This document shows, one piece after another, positions 54,365-56,878 of a stretch of 56,878 bases of DNA. The DNA comes from a virus, in IMG/VR virus record IMGVR_UViG_3300044984_001322, positions 1-56,878 of that record; one strand, given 5' to 3'. How positions within the stretch are numbered: position 1 is the stretch's first letter; each line of letters begins with the position of its first letter. The notes beneath the pieces were generated by a model. That model searched no databases, was not told the origin of the DNA, and worked only from the letters and a program-made list of their open reading frames with translations. The translations under genes were made by a program, and so were the position numbers.

Positions 54365-54376
54365 ATAAAATCCTTT

Positions 54377-54398
54377 GGGAGAGGCCGAAACCCCTCCC
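54377..54398 (-). terminator. Hairpin between reductase and DnaA-like genes
   Basis: GGGAG.GG/CC.CTCCC stem with one A-C mismatch and a 6-base loop, in the 40-bp gap between the two minus-strand genes, followed by AAAGGATTTT which includes the ribosome site of the next gene. An attenuator is more likely than a full terminator. Confidence 0.45.
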
Positions 54399-54403
54399 TT
54401 TGT

Positions 54404-56350
54404 TTAAGCTGCGTCTAGTGTTTGTGCGCCGACAATCTCGCAACTGCTACCGGAGCATGCGAGTTCGCGAGTGCCTTCGACTGTATCGATGCCCTTCTCG
54501 TAGTAACCAAGATCAGCCCAATCGATTGCGGCTGGCATTGCTGCCAACATCTCTTCGTACTTTTCGGCTGTGATGGTTTCATACGGCATCTGCGTGTAGG
54601 TGCTGTCACCTTCGAAGTGAGGCAAGAAGGACAGGCCGGTGATATCATCGAAGTGATCGTACACAGAGCCGCCCACTGAAGGCCACTCGTGTTCTTTGAT
54701 GCTTATCGTGCAGGACACAGCATGCTCAGACCAGTGCGTGTTGTATGTACGCACCAGATCAAGATGCTCTAACGCAGTCACATCGTCGCGAGTGACCGTG
54801 CCTTCACCCAACTTCACCGGAAACGCAAAGACAGTCATGCCCTGCGGCTTAGTCGAGTGAGGCTCACTTGGAATACCAGCGTCTGACATGAACGTAGTGA
54901 TGGGGTCTTTGTTGTCGCCCGTCACGCGCCGGATGTAGTAGGGCGCATGCCCTTGGTGGATACCGCTTGGGCTGTTCACTAACTGAGACACTGTGCCGGA
55001 TGGCTTGACGGTGGTCACCGCAGCCGAAGGGTTGATGCCTATGTCGTTGGCCTCCAGACGGTTGGCTTTGATAGCCACAGCCTTCAGCTTCTCCAAGTTC
55101 GCGCCTAGCTTTTCCAAGCCACCTTCACCACGCATCAGTGCGTTGTCGTATATGCCAGTTAGGGACACACCAAGCAGACGCTCTTCCTCTGCGTTTCGAC
55201 GCCACTCTGGCTCGACAAAGTTGAAGCGGGTGAGGGTAGACTGCCATGTGCCAAGGATTGACGCGAGACGTACCTTCTCTTTCAGATCGTTCATCCCGTC
55301 ATGCTCACGCACCACAGCCTCAGTCAGGTTGCAGAAACCACGGGGACGCAAGATGATCTCGCCGCATGGGTTCGTACCAAAGTCATAACGGTGGTCACGC
55401 CGACCAAGCCGTAGGATTTTATTGATGGCTCCCTCACGATTGAAGATGCCACGCTCACCGGAGCGGGAACGATAAAGGGCCAACCACTCATCCATGAACT
55501 GGCCTACCTCTGGCTTCTCTGTGTAGGCGGCAGAGTTATTGGCTAGGGCAAGGTAAGGCTTCTCCATCCACCAATTGCCAGACTTAGCATCGCGCATACG
55601 CTGGTCGGAGAGGTTCGACAGGCTGATCTCAGCGGATCGGCGGACACCACCAACGACAACGATCTCACCTACTTTGCAGATGATCTCATGTATCTCGATG
55701 CTGTTCAGTTTACGCCCACACGCATTACGCATGGTGCGGATCGTGAATTCGAATAGGTCGCGCAGAGGATCAGGGCCAGAGGCGCGGCCACCGAAGACCT
55801 TCAAGCGTTCGCCAGCCGGACGAATCTGGCTGTAGTCCACGTTGGGGATAGTCCCTGCATACAAGCAAGTGATCAGTGTGTGATAAGCTTCAGCCCAACC
55901 AAGCTTGCTATCTCCGACAATGATGTCGAAGGCGGTGCGGTCAAAGTGATCCGGTACAGTAGGCAGCTTGGATATTTCCTGCCGCTCAACGCTGAAACCA
56001 ACACCCGTTCCACACATAAGGACGTAGAGCGCCTCAGAGAACGCCTTGGGGCGATCAATGGGTAGGTAGCTACAATTGTAGCCAGCAATGTTCTCGCGCC
56101 TCAGAGCCTCTCCTGCGGTCATTAAGGCACGCATTGATGGCATGACCCCTAGCGACAGCACGGCGTCCTCAAGCTCACTGCGAAGCATGCGTGATGGCTT
56201 TGTGTCGTGATGCTCTTCAAGCTGCTCTTCAAAGAAGTCGAAATATCGCGAGACGGTTTCGTCCCAATGCTCTCTGCGACCCTTGGAATCAATGAAACGG
56301 GCGTAGCGAGACTTGTGAATATAAGACTGATAGTCAGTTGGTAGTTGCAT
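54404..56350 (-). CDS. nrdJ: Adenosylcobalamin-dependent ribonucleotide reductase (class II, monomeric type)
   Basis: 648-aa reductase making deoxyribonucleotides for phage DNA. The N-terminus YIHKSRYARFIDSKGRREHWDETVSRYFDF is like monomeric RTPR enzymes. The active-site region includes YNCSYLP and CGTGVGFSVER (about residues 92-120), NPCGEIIL with a catalytic Cys (about 326-333), and KPSGTVSQL. The C-terminal redox pair is in ELACSGSSCEI (about 630-640). GGAGG five bases before ATG. Class II enzymes work with or without oxygen but need B12 from the host. Preceded by a structured leader. Confidence 0.93.
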   Translation of the reverse strand: MQLPTDYQSYIHKSRYARFIDSKGRREHWDETVSRYFDFFEEQLEEHHDTKPSRMLRSELEDAVLSLGVMPSMRALMTAGEALRRENIAGYNCSYLPIDRPKAFSEALYVLMCGTGVGFSVERQEISKLPTVPDHFDRTAFDIIVGDSKLGWAEAYHTLITCLYAGTIPNVDYSQIRPAGERLKVFGGRASGPDPLRDLFEFTIRTMRNACGRKLNSIEIHEIICKVGEIVVVGGVRRSAEISLSNLSDQRMRDAKSGNWWMEKPYLALANNSAAYTEKPEVGQFMDEWLALYRSRSGERGIFNREGAINKILRLGRRDHRYDFGTNPCGEIILRPRGFCNLTEAVVREHDGMNDLKEKVRLASILGTWQSTLTRFNFVEPEWRRNAEEERLLGVSLTGIYDNALMRGEGGLEKLGANLEKLKAVAIKANRLEANDIGINPSAAVTTVKPSGTVSQLVNSPSGIHQGHAPYYIRRVTGDNKDPITTFMSDAGIPSEPHSTKPQGMTVFAFPVKLGEGTVTRDDVTALEHLDLVRTYNTHWSEHAVSCTISIKEHEWPSVGGSVYDHFDDITGLSFLPHFEGDSTYTQMPYETITAEKYEEMLAAMPAAIDWADLGYYEKGIDTVEGTRELACSGSSCEIVGAQTLDAA

Positions 56351-56378
56351 TAGTTCCTCCGGATATAATTGCTACGTT

Positions 56379-56448
56379 GTTAGACATTCGCACCGCACGT
56401 TTATGAAACCCCCAATCCCTGTGGCGCTTGTTACTTCTGCTGTCTAAC
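56379..56448 (-). ncRNA. Structured leader upstream of the reductase gene
   Basis: On the minus strand GTTAGACA (56448-56441) pairs perfectly with TGTCTAAC (56386-56379), enclosing GCGCC/GGTGC and a G-rich loop (GGGATTGGGGG). Upstream, ATCCCG/CGGGAT (about 56475-56454) forms another hairpin. It lies about 28 bases before the reductase start. It does not show the conserved B12-riboswitch boxes I know. A cis-regulatory RNA sensing cobalamin or nucleotide state is an inference; the published nrdJ motif should be compared. Confidence 0.45.
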
Positions 56449-56514
56449 CGTCGATCCCGCCGTAGTTGTCGGGATTTGAAAGGAGCAGGATGGGGTAACT
56501 GTTAAACTAGAATT

Positions 56515-56583
56515 TCACTGATCCCACTGTGTCTGTCCGTTGAACAGACGGTCTATAAACCAATCGATGATGCGCCGGATCAT
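56515..56583 (-). CDS. Possible 22-aa peptide
   Basis: ATG overlaps the stop of the 69-aa gene (ATGA), and GGAG lies eight bases upstream. Product MIRRIIDWFIDRLFNGQTQW ends two residues later; it is amphipathic and basic at its start. Coupling and ribosome site support translation. It could be a real micro-protein or a leader peptide for the structured region before the reductase gene. Confidence 0.4.
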   Translation of the reverse strand: MIRRIIDWFIDRLFNGQTQWDQ

Positions 56584-56789
56584 TGCTTTAACTCCTGCAA
56601 TGCGCGGACAATCTCCACCGCCCTTGCTGACGTAATGCTTTTCCACTCGCACCATGCGCCACAGCCGCATTCGCGTTCTTCAAGTGCAGCGCAGTCGCAT
56701 AGCTTGGCATCCTCCTCTAGCGCCTTGGCAGCTTCTTCAACGCCTGAGTTGAATCCTTTTTGCCATCTGGATAGTGGGTCATCAGTCAT
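56580..56789 (-). CDS. Cysteine-rich hypothetical protein, 69 aa
   Basis: 69-aa protein with KLCDCAALEERECGCGAWCEW (about residues 29-49), a cluster of five cysteines that could bind metal, between an N-terminal helix and a C-terminal helix (ARAVEIVRALQELK). No family recognised. Start overlaps the end of the gene crossing the coordinate origin; stop overlaps the 22-aa frame. Confidence 0.65.
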   Translation of the reverse strand: MTDDPLSRWQKGFNSGVEEAAKALEEDAKLCDCAALEERECGCGAWCEWKSITSARAVEIVRALQELKQ

Positions 56790-56878
56790 TTGCTTTTGTC
56801 CTTATCTCCAGCCCACGGGCATCCAGTGCAGCGCGGAAGTCATCAGCATCGGGCATAAACCCGCCAAAATCTTTCAGC
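56783..56878. repeat. Right copy of the 96-bp terminal overlap
   Basis: Identical to 1-96. On the minus strand it contains the last 32 codons of the gene that starts at 230. Merging the two ends gives a 56,782-bp circle. Confidence 0.9.

Overview
The window is one complete circular phage genome cut open at an arbitrary point: bases 1-96 reappear exactly as 56783-56878, so the unit length is 56,782 bp and the gene at the left edge continues on the right edge. Gene content points to a temperate podovirus: tyrosine integrase next to an attP that copies the 3' half of a tRNA-Arg(UCU) gene, a 678-aa portal, a scaffold, an HK97-type coat protein, several internal virion proteins, one giant 3,291-aa virion protein, and no tape measure, tube or sheath. 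I infer a Gram-negative, probably proteobacterial (perhaps alphaproteobacterial) host from the spanin pair and gene families; the sequence does not name it.

Layout. (1) 0.4-8 kb, minus strand: an early/accessory operon of about 15 small genes, an ArdC-like antirestriction protein and integrase 1. It ends at attP, after which a second minus-strand unit runs through the origin of coordinates into a B12-dependent ribonucleotide reductase and a small DnaA-domain-IV-like protein (54.07-56.79 kb). (2) 8.3-45.0 kb, plus strand: terminase small subunit, endolysin-holin-spanin cassette, HNH protein, terminase large subunit, portal, scaffold, coat, head-tail adaptors, repeat-rich fibre genes, internal virion proteins and the giant polyvalent protein. 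(3) 45.1-48.4 kb, minus strand: recombination module (DUF1071-type annealing protein, YqaJ-type exonuclease, ribbon-helix-helix protein, a protein with an SSB-like acidic tail) and a second tyrosine integrase. (4) 48.8-54.1 kb, plus strand: replication module (replisome organiser, TOPRIM primase-helicase, Ref-like nuclease, dATP/dGTP diphosphohydrolase-like protein, Hjc-like resolvase, PD-(D/E)XK-like protein).

The most unusual feature is RNA. In the early minus-strand operon three intercistronic spacers contain what look like complete type II hammerhead ribozymes (3491-3543, 4353-4405, 5079-5134), each with GAAA and CTGATGA core segments, a UUCG-capped stem III, a GUC cleavage triplet and a closed stem I. 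Two of them begin on the last base of the upstream stop codon. The other long spacers of the same operon hold a second, different hairpin family with compensatory base changes (2273, 5735, 6697, 7158, 7560, and a short relative at 4405). The operon is thus punctuated by a structured, in three cases probably self-cleaving, RNA between cistrons. Two further structured leaders precede the replication operon (48687-48777, with a 10-bp pseudoknot) and the reductase gene (56379-56448). A five-copy A-tract/GGCGG motif is scattered over control regions and genes and may be a regulator binding site. No CI-like repressor was recognised.
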